From the IMG/VR virus record IMGVR_UViG_3300044612_001255, positions 1 to 64,000 of that record: a stretch of DNA of 64,000 bases, one strand, 5' to 3'. This DNA comes from a virus. Numbering within the stretch: position 1 is the first letter of the stretch; the number at the start of each line of letters is the position of its first letter. Of the stretch, positions 1-7,708 are shown in pieces. The notes under the pieces were generated by a model, which was given only the letters and a program-made list of their open reading frames with translations, was not told the DNA's origin and made no database searches. Made by a program: the position numbers and the translations under genes.

Positions 1-2
1 TC

Positions 3-455
3 CAGTCAAACGTTAAAGCAATGGCTACTGATATGATATTCTTAACAACTCTACTAGTTCTTACAACACAAATCATCCCAGCAATGGCACCAGATGATGA
101 TGAGGATAAAGCTGTAGTTAACCAACACAAGTTTGTCTCTAAGATTGGAGACAAACTACTTGATGAATTGATGTACTTCTACAATCCAACATCTATTCTA
201 AATCTTGTTGGTAGTGGACCATTTCCAGCATTCTCTTTGATAAATAATGCTGTGAAGACAATAGGAGGTACACTAGATGAATTATACGGAGTGCTAACTT
301 CAGATGAAGAGAGAATAGAAAAAGCAAAACCTTTGAAGTATTTCTTAAGAACATTCCCTATTACAAATCAAATAGTTGGATATCTACCAATGTTCTACCC
401 TGATATTGCAAAAGATCTTGGTATTAGAATGCAGAGTAATTACGGAGTTAGATAA
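3..455 (+). CDS. C-terminal part of a larger virion-type protein (5' end outside window)
   Basis: The reading frame is open from base 3 with no stop before the first Met at base 21, so this is most likely the C-terminal end of a gene that begins before the window. It has a hydrophobic stretch near the start (about residues 5-25 from the Met) and then a mixed helical tail ending in a conserved-looking aromatic/proline segment. I do not recognise the family. It lies directly upstream of a strong terminator and of the fibre genes, which suggests a structural protein at the end of the virion operon. If the Met at 21 were a genuine start, this would instead be a 144-residue membrane protein. The open upstream frame makes me prefer the partial-gene reading. 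Confidence 0.6.
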   Translation, partial: QSNVKAMATDMIFLTTLLVLTTQIIPAMAPDDDEDKAVVNQHKFVSKIGDKLLDELMYFYNPTSILNLVGSGPFPAFSLINNAVKTIGGTLDELYGVLTSDEERIEKAKPLKYFLRTFPITNQIVGYLPMFYPDIAKDLGIRMQSNYGVR

Positions 456-498
456 CCTATTGAGAAATAACTCAATAATCATTAGTTTTACATAACTA

Positions 499-550
499 CA
501 GAAAGTAAAAAACCTAGGAGCAATACTGTTTCTAGGTTTTGTATTTTCTG
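499..550. terminator. long hairpin terminator before the fibre genes
   Basis: Bases 499-517 and 532-550 form a 19-bp stem with one mismatch and one G-T pair around a 14-base loop. The A-rich left arm and T-rich right arm make it a plausible intrinsic terminator in both directions. It separates the gene ending at 455 from the fibre gene starting at 567. Confidence 0.75.
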
Positions 551-566
551 AAAACATAACAACAAC

Positions 567-3095
567 ATGGCAGAAGCATATTGCGGATCTGAACCTTGCC
601 CTTTATTCTTGAATTCCACTTGTGTGTTCTACACAGGTGAGAGTCTTCTTTATATAGGTGTACAAACAAATGACACTCTTGAGGCAATCATTATAAAGAT
701 TAACCAAGCATTCCAAAATACTGGGATTGGATACGCATTTACAAATGGATTGATACAACCTACACCATCTCAACCTGTACAGCTTGGTGGTGCATTGATA
801 CAGAACACTACTATTGGTGGAAACTTCACGCTAGCATTTACAGGAAACGTCCAAGCTGCTAAACACATCACCACTGGTGGAACATCTTCACAGTTTGTAA
901 AAGGTGATGGAACATTAGATTCAACAGCCTATCAACCAGCTGGCAATTACATGACTGGACTCTCTGGAGATGCAACAGCTTCAGGTCCTGGTGTAGCAGC
1001 TATGACGCTAGCCACTGTAAACTTTGCCTCTGGAACATTTGGTAATGGAAACACCATACCAATTGTAACAGTGAATGCAAAAGGTTTAGTTACAAACATA
1101 ACTCCTGTACCAGTTACTATACCACCACTACCATTAAACTTCATTGGTGATGTAGTTGGATCGGGATTCACAGGAAGCAACATCACTCTGCTATTGCAGA
1201 ATGTCAATCCAAACCCATACACCACCATCACTCCTCTAAAGTTTACAGTGAATGGTAAAGGATTGGTTACGTCTGCTTCCCCAATAACAGCTTCTGACAT
1301 TGTAAACATTCTTGGTTACTATCCAGGAACATCTGGAACTACAGGAACAAGTGGTACATCAGGTACAAGTGGTACCTCAGGTACAAGCGGAACAACAGGG
1401 ACAAGCGGAACCACTGGTACAAGCGGTACTAGTGGTACCAGTGGTACCAGTGGTACTAGCGGTACGACAGGTACTTCAGGGACAACAGGAACTAGTGGAA
1501 CTACTGGCACCAGTGGTACTAGTGGTACGAGTGGAACAACAGGTACGTCTGGCACAACAGGCACCAGCGGTACAACAGGAACTAGTGGTACAACAGGTAC
1601 TAGTGGCACCACTGGTACGAGCGGTACTAGCGGTACATCTGGAACTAGTGGAACGTCTGGTACAACAGGTACTAGCGGTACTACGGGAACTTCTGGTACA
1701 ACTGGTACATCAGGTACAAGCGGAACCACAGGTACATCTGGTACTACAGGTACTAGCGGTACTTCAGGTACATCAGGTACTAGTGGTACTACAGGAACAA
1801 GTGGAACCAGTGGAACAAGTGCAACCAGTGGAACTAGTGGCACAACAGGTACCTCTGGTACCTCTGCAACAAGTGGTACCTCTGCAACAAGTGGTACGTC
1901 TGGAACAGCAGGAACTACTGGAACCTCAGGTACATCTGGTGTAAGTGGTGACGAATATAGAACAACATCAACATCAACTTTCACTCTTGGTAATAGTGGA
2001 ACTATTACAGTGGGAACAGGGCTAGCTTACACTCCTGCACAATCTATTATTGTCGTATATGACACTAATAATTTCCAAGAATGCGAAATAATATCATATA
2101 ACTCAATTACAGGCGAACTTGTATTTGGAACACCCACTAGAACAGTTGGTTCTGGAACTTATTCTACATGGACTATTAACCTAGATGGTGCTAGCGGTGG
2201 AGACGGTTCTTCTGGTAGCAGCGGTACTAGTGGTACATCTGCTACTTCTGGAACAAGCGGAACAACTGGTACTAGTGGTACATCTGGTACTAGCGGTACA
2301 AGTGCAACAAGTGGGACAAGTGGTACTACAGGAACTTCTGGAACAAGTGGAACTACAGGTACTTCTGGTACAACTGGAACAAGCGGTACTAGTGGTACAA
2401 GTGGCACAACAGGAACAAGTGGTACAACAGGTACCTCTGGTACCACAGGTACATCAGGCACCACTGGTACAAGCGGTACAACTGGAACATCTGGAACTAC
2501 TGGTACTAGCGGTACAAGCGGTACCAGCGGTACAACAGGAACAAGCGGTACTTCTGGAACCACTGGTACTTCTGGTACTTCTGGAACTAGTGGTACAACA
2601 GGTACTAGTGGAACAACAGGTACTTCAGGTACAAGCGGAACCTCTGGTACTTCTGGTACTTCTGGTACGTCAGGTACAAGTGGTTTATCATCTTTATTTT
2701 ATGGTGAAAGTTTAAATTGTATAACTTTACCATTAACTACTACTACCACTACAACAGGAACACCAACTACTACTACAACTACAACAGCTGCATCTTGTAT
2801 TTTAACAGTATACTTTGATGGATCACAGTCTCCAGGAACTCAGGGTTGGAACAATTCTACTGATGCTTGTAACGGAACTGGAACTCCATTATCTGTTTAC
2901 TTTTCTAATGCTGGTGGTTGTCCTACAAACTTACAAGATGTATTCAATGATGGTAAGATAATCTATATAGATGTTGCTTTAACGACTCCCCTTGCTGGTA
3001 ATAGTAAATGGTATAAGAGTGTTTCATCTCCTAGTTCTGGTCAAGCAATTCTAGTAGATAATAGTGGATTTATAAACCAGATTCTAAATTGTTAA
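567..3095 (+). CDS. Gly-Thr-Ser repeat tail fibre protein 1 (collagen-like)
   Basis: This 842-residue protein is very probably a virion fibre. Residues 1-250 form a beta-rich head. Residues about 253-458 and 545-707 are perfect three-residue repeats GTS/GTT, a collagen-like Gly-X-Y pattern with no proline. Between them (about 461-543) sits a beta domain beginning GDEYRTTSTS. A poly-Thr linker (about 724-741) joins a C-terminal domain with several Cys and a terminal Cys. Thr codons vary freely within the repeats, so the repeat is kept at protein level rather than produced by slippage. The beta domain recurs in the next gene. The Thr/Ser density, with glycosyltransferases downstream, suggests O-glycosylation; that is inference. 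A triple-helical fold is also inferred from periodicity only. Confidence 0.85.
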   Translation: MAEAYCGSEPCPLFLNSTCVFYTGESLLYIGVQTNDTLEAIIIKINQAFQNTGIGYAFTNGLIQPTPSQPVQLGGALIQNTTIGGNFTLAFTGNVQAAKHITTGGTSSQFVKGDGTLDSTAYQPAGNYMTGLSGDATASGPGVAAMTLATVNFASGTFGNGNTIPIVTVNAKGLVTNITPVPVTIPPLPLNFIGDVVGSGFTGSNITLLLQNVNPNPYTTITPLKFTVNGKGLVTSASPITASDIVNILGYYPGTSGTTGTSGTSGTSGTSGTSGTTGTSGTTGTSGTSGTSGTSGTSGTTGTSGTTGTSGTTGTSGTSGTSGTTGTSGTTGTSGTTGTSGTTGTSGTTGTSGTSGTSGTSGTSGTTGTSGTTGTSGTTGTSGTSGTTGTSGTTGTSGTSGTSGTSGTTGTSGTSGTSATSGTSGTTGTSGTSATSGTSATSGTSGTAGTTGTSGTSGVSGDEYRTTSTSTFTLGNSGTITVGTGLAYTPAQSIIVVYDTNNFQECEIISYNSITGELVFGTPTRTVGSGTYSTWTINLDGASGGDGSSGSSGTSGTSATSGTSGTTGTSGTSGTSGTSATSGTSGTTGTSGTSGTTGTSGTTGTSGTSGTSGTTGTSGTTGTSGTTGTSGTTGTSGTTGTSGTTGTSGTSGTSGTTGTSGTSGTTGTSGTSGTSGTTGTSGTTGTSGTSGTSGTSGTSGTSGTSGLSSLFYGESLNCITLPLTTTTTTTGTPTTTTTTTAASCILTVYFDGSQSPGTQGWNNSTDACNGTGTPLSVYFSNAGGCPTNLQDVFNDGKIIYIDVALTTPLAGNSKWYKSVSSPSSGQAILVDNSGFINQILNC
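1327..2691 (+). repeat. Gly-Thr-Ser coding repeats in fibre 1
   Basis: Two blocks of nine-base-periodic coding repeat (about 1327-1945 and 2200-2691) encode GTS/GTT triplets, separated by a non-repetitive beta-domain segment. Synonymous codons are shuffled throughout. The long frames on the other strand (Val-Pro rich) and in the shifted frame (Val-Gln-Leu rich) are by-products of this repeat, not genes. Confidence 0.9.
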
Positions 3096-3139
3096 ATGAT
3101 TGCGTTAGCTGTCTAAAAACTTAAAATATTAATTTTAAA

Positions 3140-6100
3140 ATGCCATACTCTAACATAACAATAACAACTGATACAGGATTATCATTTATTGCTGGTCAAT
3201 TCATACAATTGATTGCTGACAGCAGCAATTACATTGTAGGTCAAGTAGTTTCTTATAATCCCGCTACTGGTGAATTAATATTTACTCCAAGTACATTCAT
3301 TGGTAGTGGTGAGTACTGTAATTGGGATGTTGTACTTTCTGGTGTTCCAGGAACTACAGGTTCTTCTGGTAGTAGTGGAACAAGCGGAACTTCTGGCACA
3401 TCAGGTACAAGCGGAACAGCAGGAACAACTGGAACCAGTGGTACAACAGGTACTAGCGGTACTTCTGGAACAAGTGGCACATCTGGTAGTGTAGGAACAA
3501 GCGGTACTTCAGGAACTACTGGTACATCGGGTACAAGTGGTACAAGAGGTACTAGTGGTACTTCAGGTACAAGCGCAACTAGTGGTACCTCTGGAACGAC
3601 AGGAACCAGTGGCACTACTGGTACTTCTGGCACTACTGGTACTTCTGGTACAACGGGTACATCTGGTACCAGTGGTACAAGTGCAACGTCAGGTACGAGT
3701 GGTAGCTCAGGTACTTCTGGAACCACTGGCACCAGTGGAACTAGTGGTACCACAGGCACGTCAGGTACTACAGGAACCTCTGGTACATCTGGAACCAGAG
3801 GAACGTCTGGAACCTCTGGTACCACTGGTACGAGTGGAACTACTGGTACTTCTGGTACCACTGGTACTAGCGGTACAAGTGGTACACGAGGAACTTCTGG
3901 CACTAGTGGTACATCTGCTACCTCTGGCACTAGCGGTACAACAGGTACTAGTGGTAGCTCTGGAACAAGTGGTACATCCGCTACTAGTGGAACATCTGGT
4001 ACAGCTGGAACTACAGGAACCTCTGGAACTAGTGGTATCTCTGGAGATAGATATAGAACAACTTCTACATCTTCTTTTACTTTAGGAAACAGCGGTACAA
4101 TAACTGTAGGTACAGGTTTAGCTTATACTGCTGCACAATCAATCATTATTGTTTATGACACTTCTAATTTCCAAGAGTGTGAAATAATATCTTACGATTC
4201 TAATACAGGCTCTCTTACATTTGGTGCCCCTACACGAACAGTGGGTGGTGGCACATACACTTCTTGGGTTGTCAATTTAGATGGTGCTAGTGGAGGCGAT
4301 GGTTCAAGTGGATCTAGCGGAACTAGTGGAACTTCTGCTACTTCTGGTACCAGTGGAACAACAGGAACTAGCGGAAGCAGTGGTACCAGTGGAACAACAG
4401 GAACATCTGGTACTTCTGGAAATAGTGGAAGCAGTGGAACCAGTGGTACACGAGGTACATCTGGAACTTCTGGAACAAGAGGTACTAGTGGTACTTCTGG
4501 TATAAATGGAACATCTGGCACAAGTGGTATTAATGGAACATCTGGAACTTCTGGAACTTCTGGAACCTCTGGTATAGATGGTACCAGTGGAACAAGTGGT
4601 ATTAATGGTACCTCTGGAACATCGGGTACTAGGGGTACCAGTGGAACTAGTGGTACTAGTGGTACCAGTGGAACTACAGGAACCAGCGGTACCTCTGGTA
4701 CTAGAGGCACTTCTGGTACAAGTGGTACTTCGGGTACTACTGGTTCAAGTGGTACTAGTGGTACAGCTGGGCAAGCAGGTGGAGTAAGATATAATTTTTC
4801 TACAACCACGACCAACGCAGATCCTGGCGATGGAATAGTTGCATATAATAACTCTACAATTGCTTCAGTAACTGAAATTTATATAGATAATTTAGACCAG
4901 TTAGGTAATACACAAACTGCATGGTACGATACTTGGGATGATAGTACAACAACCTCAGCTAGAGGCGTAATTGCACTATATAGTAGAGATAATGGTACAG
5001 TGGTAAATCAGTTTCAAGTTACAGGAGCTGTAACAGCAAATGTTGGATATTATACAATACCTGTTTCTTACATTAGCGGAACTCTTCCAACTAATGGTGC
5101 ACAATTAGCAACCATGTTCTCAAGAACTGGTAATGCTGGTACAACTGGTACCTCTGGAACTTCAGGTACTAGCGGGACAAGCGGTACCTCTGGGACAAGC
5201 GGAACAAGTGGTACTTCTGGTATAAATGGTATAAACGGTACGAGTGGTACAAGTGGTGTGAATGGTACCAGTGGGACATCAGGTACTAGTGGTACTAGTG
5301 GTACTAGGGGTACTAGTGGTACTAGTGGTACTAGGGGTACCAGTGGTACTAGTGGTACTAGTGGTACTAGTGGAACATCAGGTAGTACACCTGTTAATCA
5401 AGTGACAGGAACAGGGACAAGCGGAACAATTCCAGTATTTACTGGCAGCACAACTATTGGAAACAGTATTGTGCAATCAAATTCTACTCAAGTAAACATT
5501 GTTGGCAATGGCTCACAATTACTTTTTGATTCTTTGAGTGCAAGTAAATCTGGAGGAATTCAATACACAAATGATTTTGAATTATTAATAAATAATAGTA
5601 GAGGAACTGGAAGTGCTATTTATTTAGGAAATACAAATTTAGATTTTCATACCAACGTATCTGGAAATCCTAGACTTAGGATTACCGATGGGGGCAACGT
5701 GCTTATTGGAACGACAACGGACGCAGGCTTTAAGCTAGACGTTAACGGGACTGGGCGGTTTTCAAGTAGCGTGACGGCTGGGGGGACAAATTATTTGGTA
5801 AACACTTCAACAGGAACTGCAACAACTTATCAACGTATTTTAAACACAGGAGGTGATTTAATATTAGGTATAAATAATAGTGCTGGTAATTCTTTAGCAA
5901 GTGGAGGTTTATCTTATGCAACTATGATGTATAATAATACTAATACCGCTTTGCAATTTGGAACTAATACAGACATAAAATTAACCATCACCTCAGGCGG
6001 CAACGTAGGGATTGGGACGACTACTCCAGGACAAAGATTATCAGTATTCCAAGATACAAACGGGGATGCAAGATTATCTTTAACTAATCCTAACACAGGA

Positions 6101-6922
6101 GTATCAGCAAGAACATTTTTGTATACGATTACCACAGGTAACAGATATGTTGGTATGCTTGCTTATGGAGCTAATGCAACAGGTACAACAGTTGGATTAA
6201 GTAATGCAAGTTTAGGTATTTTAGAAGCTGGAGGTGATATAAGTAATTTTTTAATTAATTCCACAAATCCTATGGTATTTGGGGTTAATGGTTCTGAGCG
6301 AATGCGCATTAATTCAAATGGTTTTTTAAAAGCTAGTAATAATGGTGTTTTTTATGATTCTGCAAGTAGTTATCACGAATTAATGAGTAATCAAGGTAAT
6401 AATATAGCTTATTTATGGAATACCTCAGCTAATCCTTATGGCCCATATATAAGGTTTTCAGCTGCTGCGCCTAATAACGGTACTAATTATTACCTTTATT
6501 TTGATGACACCTCAGCAGCTAGATTTATAGTTTACTCAAATGGTGGAATTTCTAATTATCAGGCTAATGATACAAACCTTTCTGACGAAAGGACAAAAAA
6601 GGAAATTGCGCCTCTTGAATCTTATTGGGATAAATTTAAAAATATTGAAATTGTAAAATTCAAGTACAAAGACCAAACGCATGACGATTTTAATATTGGA
6701 GTTATTGCACAACAAGTTGAAAAAGTAGCTCCTGAATTTGTAGACGTAGACGGATGGACTAATAAAACCGAATCAAATAAAGATGCAATAATTAGTCAAG
6801 AAGAGCCAATAAAATCAATTTATACCGCTGACTTGCACCATGCAACTATTAAAGTACTTCAGGAAGCAATGGCAAAAATCGAAAAACTAGAAACAGAAAT
6901 AGATAAACTAAAAAACGTATGA
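3140..6922 (+). CDS. Gly-Thr-Ser repeat tail fibre protein 2 with C-terminal S74-type chaperone
   Basis: This 1260-residue protein is a second, longer fibre. Residues 1-70 are a divergent copy of the beta domain found in both fibres. GTS repeats run about 71-297, 383-545 and 667-750, with a full beta-domain copy at about 300-382 and a different globular domain at about 546-665. Residues about 750-1110 carry repeated GGNV-IGTTT blocks typical of beta-helical fibre shafts. The C-terminus (from about 1149) starts [12 protein letters not shown] and continues with a [10 protein letters not shown] motif and a terminal coiled coil. This is the signature of intramolecular S74 peptidase/chaperone domains, which trimerise fibres and often cleave themselves off. 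It is probably a receptor-binding fibre. The next gene overlaps its stop as ATGA. Confidence 0.9.
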   Translation: MPYSNITITTDTGLSFIAGQFIQLIADSSNYIVGQVVSYNPATGELIFTPSTFIGSGEYCNWDVVLSGVPGTTGSSGSSGTSGTSGTSGTSGTAGTTGTSGTTGTSGTSGTSGTSGSVGTSGTSGTTGTSGTSGTRGTSGTSGTSATSGTSGTTGTSGTTGTSGTTGTSGTTGTSGTSGTSATSGTSGSSGTSGTTGTSGTSGTTGTSGTTGTSGTSGTRGTSGTSGTTGTSGTTGTSGTTGTSGTSGTRGTSGTSGTSATSGTSGTTGTSGSSGTSGTSATSGTSGTAGTTGTSGTSGISGDRYRTTSTSSFTLGNSGTITVGTGLAYTAAQSIIIVYDTSNFQECEIISYDSNTGSLTFGAPTRTVGGGTYTSWVVNLDGASGGDGSSGSSGTSGTSATSGTSGTTGTSGSSGTSGTTGTSGTSGNSGSSGTSGTRGTSGTSGTRGTSGTSGINGTSGTSGINGTSGTSGTSGTSGIDGTSGTSGINGTSGTSGTRGTSGTSGTSGTSGTTGTSGTSGTRGTSGTSGTSGTTGSSGTSGTAGQAGGVRYNFSTTTTNADPGDGIVAYNNSTIASVTEIYIDNLDQLGNTQTAWYDTWDDSTTTSARGVIALYSRDNGTVVNQFQVTGAVTANVGYYTIPVSYISGTLPTNGAQLATMFSRTGNAGTTGTSGTSGTSGTSGTSGTSGTSGTSGINGINGTSGTSGVNGTSGTSGTSGTSGTRGTSGTSGTRGTSGTSGTSGTSGTSGSTPVNQVTGTGTSGTIPVFTGSTTIGNSIVQSNSTQVNIVGNGSQLLFDSLSASKSGGIQYTNDFELLINNSRGTGSAIYLGNTNLDFHTNVSGNPRLRITDGGNVLIGTTTDAGFKLDVNGTGRFSSSVTAGGTNYLVNTSTGTATTYQRILNTGGDLILGINNSAGNSLASGGLSYATMMYNNTNTALQFGTNTDIKLTITSGGNVGIGTTTPGQRLSVFQDTNGDARLSLTNPNTGVSARTFLYTITTGNRYVGMLAYGANATGTTVGLSNASLGILEAGGDISNFLINSTNPMVFGVNGSERMRINSNGFLKASNNGVFYDSASSYHELMSNQGNNIAYLWNTSANPYGPYIRFSAAAPNNGTNYYLYFDDTSAARFIVYSNGGISNYQANDTNLSDERTKKEIAPLESYWDKFKNIEIVKFKYKDQTHDDFNIGVIAQQVEKVAPEFVDVDGWTNKTESNKDAIISQEEPIKSIYTADLHHATIKVLQEAMAKIEKLETEIDKLKNV
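3352..5388 (+). repeat. Gly-Thr-Ser coding repeats in fibre 2
   Basis: Three repeat blocks (about 3352-4035, 4290-4775 and 5140-5388) encode GTS/GTT with occasional GTR, GIN and GSS triplets. Part of the third block is nearly identical at nucleotide level (repeated GGTACTAGT units around 5280-5370), so recent unequal exchange or slippage is likely there. Confidence 0.85.
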
Positions 6923-7278
6923 AAACAATCGAACCTGTCTCAATCTGGGACAACGGACAAACAGTAGAGGCAAAGATTCTAAATGCCTACGCTGTAAATG
7001 TTACACTAGGAACAAGTGCTACATTCTACTATCAGCTGTTTGCTGAAACTGTAGACCTAGCAGTTGGTCAACAAGTGGCACAAGGAAACTTGAGCATGAC
7101 TGGTGAGGCATACCAAGAATGGAATCAAGACGAATTTGCATGGGAATGGGTAGCAGCACAGCTGAACCTAACCATCACAGGTGACTATGTACCACCAGTA
7201 CCAACCACTACTACCACCACTACAGCTGTTCCAGAAACTACAACCACTACTACTACTACTACGGATATTGTAGAATAA
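6919..7278 (+). CDS. small virion protein with poly-Thr tail
   Basis: This 119-residue protein has a globular first part (about 1-92) rich in beta-forming residues, then a low-complexity tail of Pro-bounded Thr runs (about 95-116). Its start overlaps the fibre 2 stop (ATGA), implying translational coupling and a role in the same structure, such as a fibre accessory or decoration protein. Thr codons in the tail are mixed. The poly-Thr pattern is shared with the genes at 15937 and 17150 and with fibre 1, and resembles mucin-like O-glycosylated linkers. I do not recognise the globular family. Confidence 0.75.
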   Translation: MKTIEPVSIWDNGQTVEAKILNAYAVNVTLGTSATFYYQLFAETVDLAVGQQVAQGNLSMTGEAYQEWNQDEFAWEWVAAQLNLTITGDYVPPVPTTTTTTTAVPETTTTTTTTTDIVE

Positions 7279-7303
7279 TTAAACAAATAAAAAACCAATA
7301 AGT

Positions 7304-7708
7304 ATGAAATTTAAACTATTTCAAATGTTTGAGCTTGAGCTAGAAATAGCTGGAGGCAAGAGAGAAGAATCATCAATTGTAGGATTGATGAATGAGAGTA
7401 TCAGCTTCAAAAACAAATATCTTCTACAGAAAGTTCTGAAGAAGATTGGTGAAGAGAAGGAGCAATACATGAAATCTGAGAAAGAGTTATTCACTAGTCT
7501 TGGTGCTGTTGAAAAAGATGGCAACCTTGTTATTGAAAACACTCTTGAGGATGGTTCTCCTAACCCAGCAATCCAAAAGCTTATTGAAGAAAGAACACAA
7601 CTTATGAACGTAGAAGTGGATGCTGGTGAACTAGATTTTAAAATCGAAGACTTTGATTTTAAATCAGAATCAACCTATCCAGTTTTCATGTTGCTTGCTT
7701 TCGATTAA
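7304..7708 (+). CDS. hypothetical helical protein, last gene of the left fibre operon
   Basis: This 134-residue protein has a Lys/Glu-rich helical centre (about 40-65), an acidic C-terminal half and a short hydrophobic end. I do not recognise the family. An AAAACCAATA element lies 8-17 bases upstream of its ATG, as before several other genes here. Its last 39 bases overlap the end of the convergent glycosyltransferase gene. That suggests the sugar cassette was inserted tightly against a pre-existing structural operon. Confidence 0.75.
   Translation: MKFKLFQMFELELEIAGGKREESSIVGLMNESISFKNKYLLQKVLKKIGEEKEQYMKSEKELFTSLGAVEKDGNLVIENTLEDGSPNPAIQKLIEERTQLMNVEVDAGELDFKIEDFDFKSESTYPVFMLLAFD

Noticed and set aside
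1312-4815. Long frames in other phases of the fibre repeats (Val-Gln-Leu rich on plus, Val-Pro rich on minus)
   Set aside because: They are by-products of the Gly-Thr-Ser repeat: low complexity, no starts with context, and they vanish where the repeat stops.
1327-5388. CRISPR-like array
   Set aside because: The periodicity is nine bases and in frame with a coding repeat; there are no repeat-spacer units.
5380-6560. Diversity-generating retroelement target in fibre 2
   Set aside because: No reverse transcriptase or template repeat is seen. The GC-rich blocks look like module exchange rather than adenine-directed variation.
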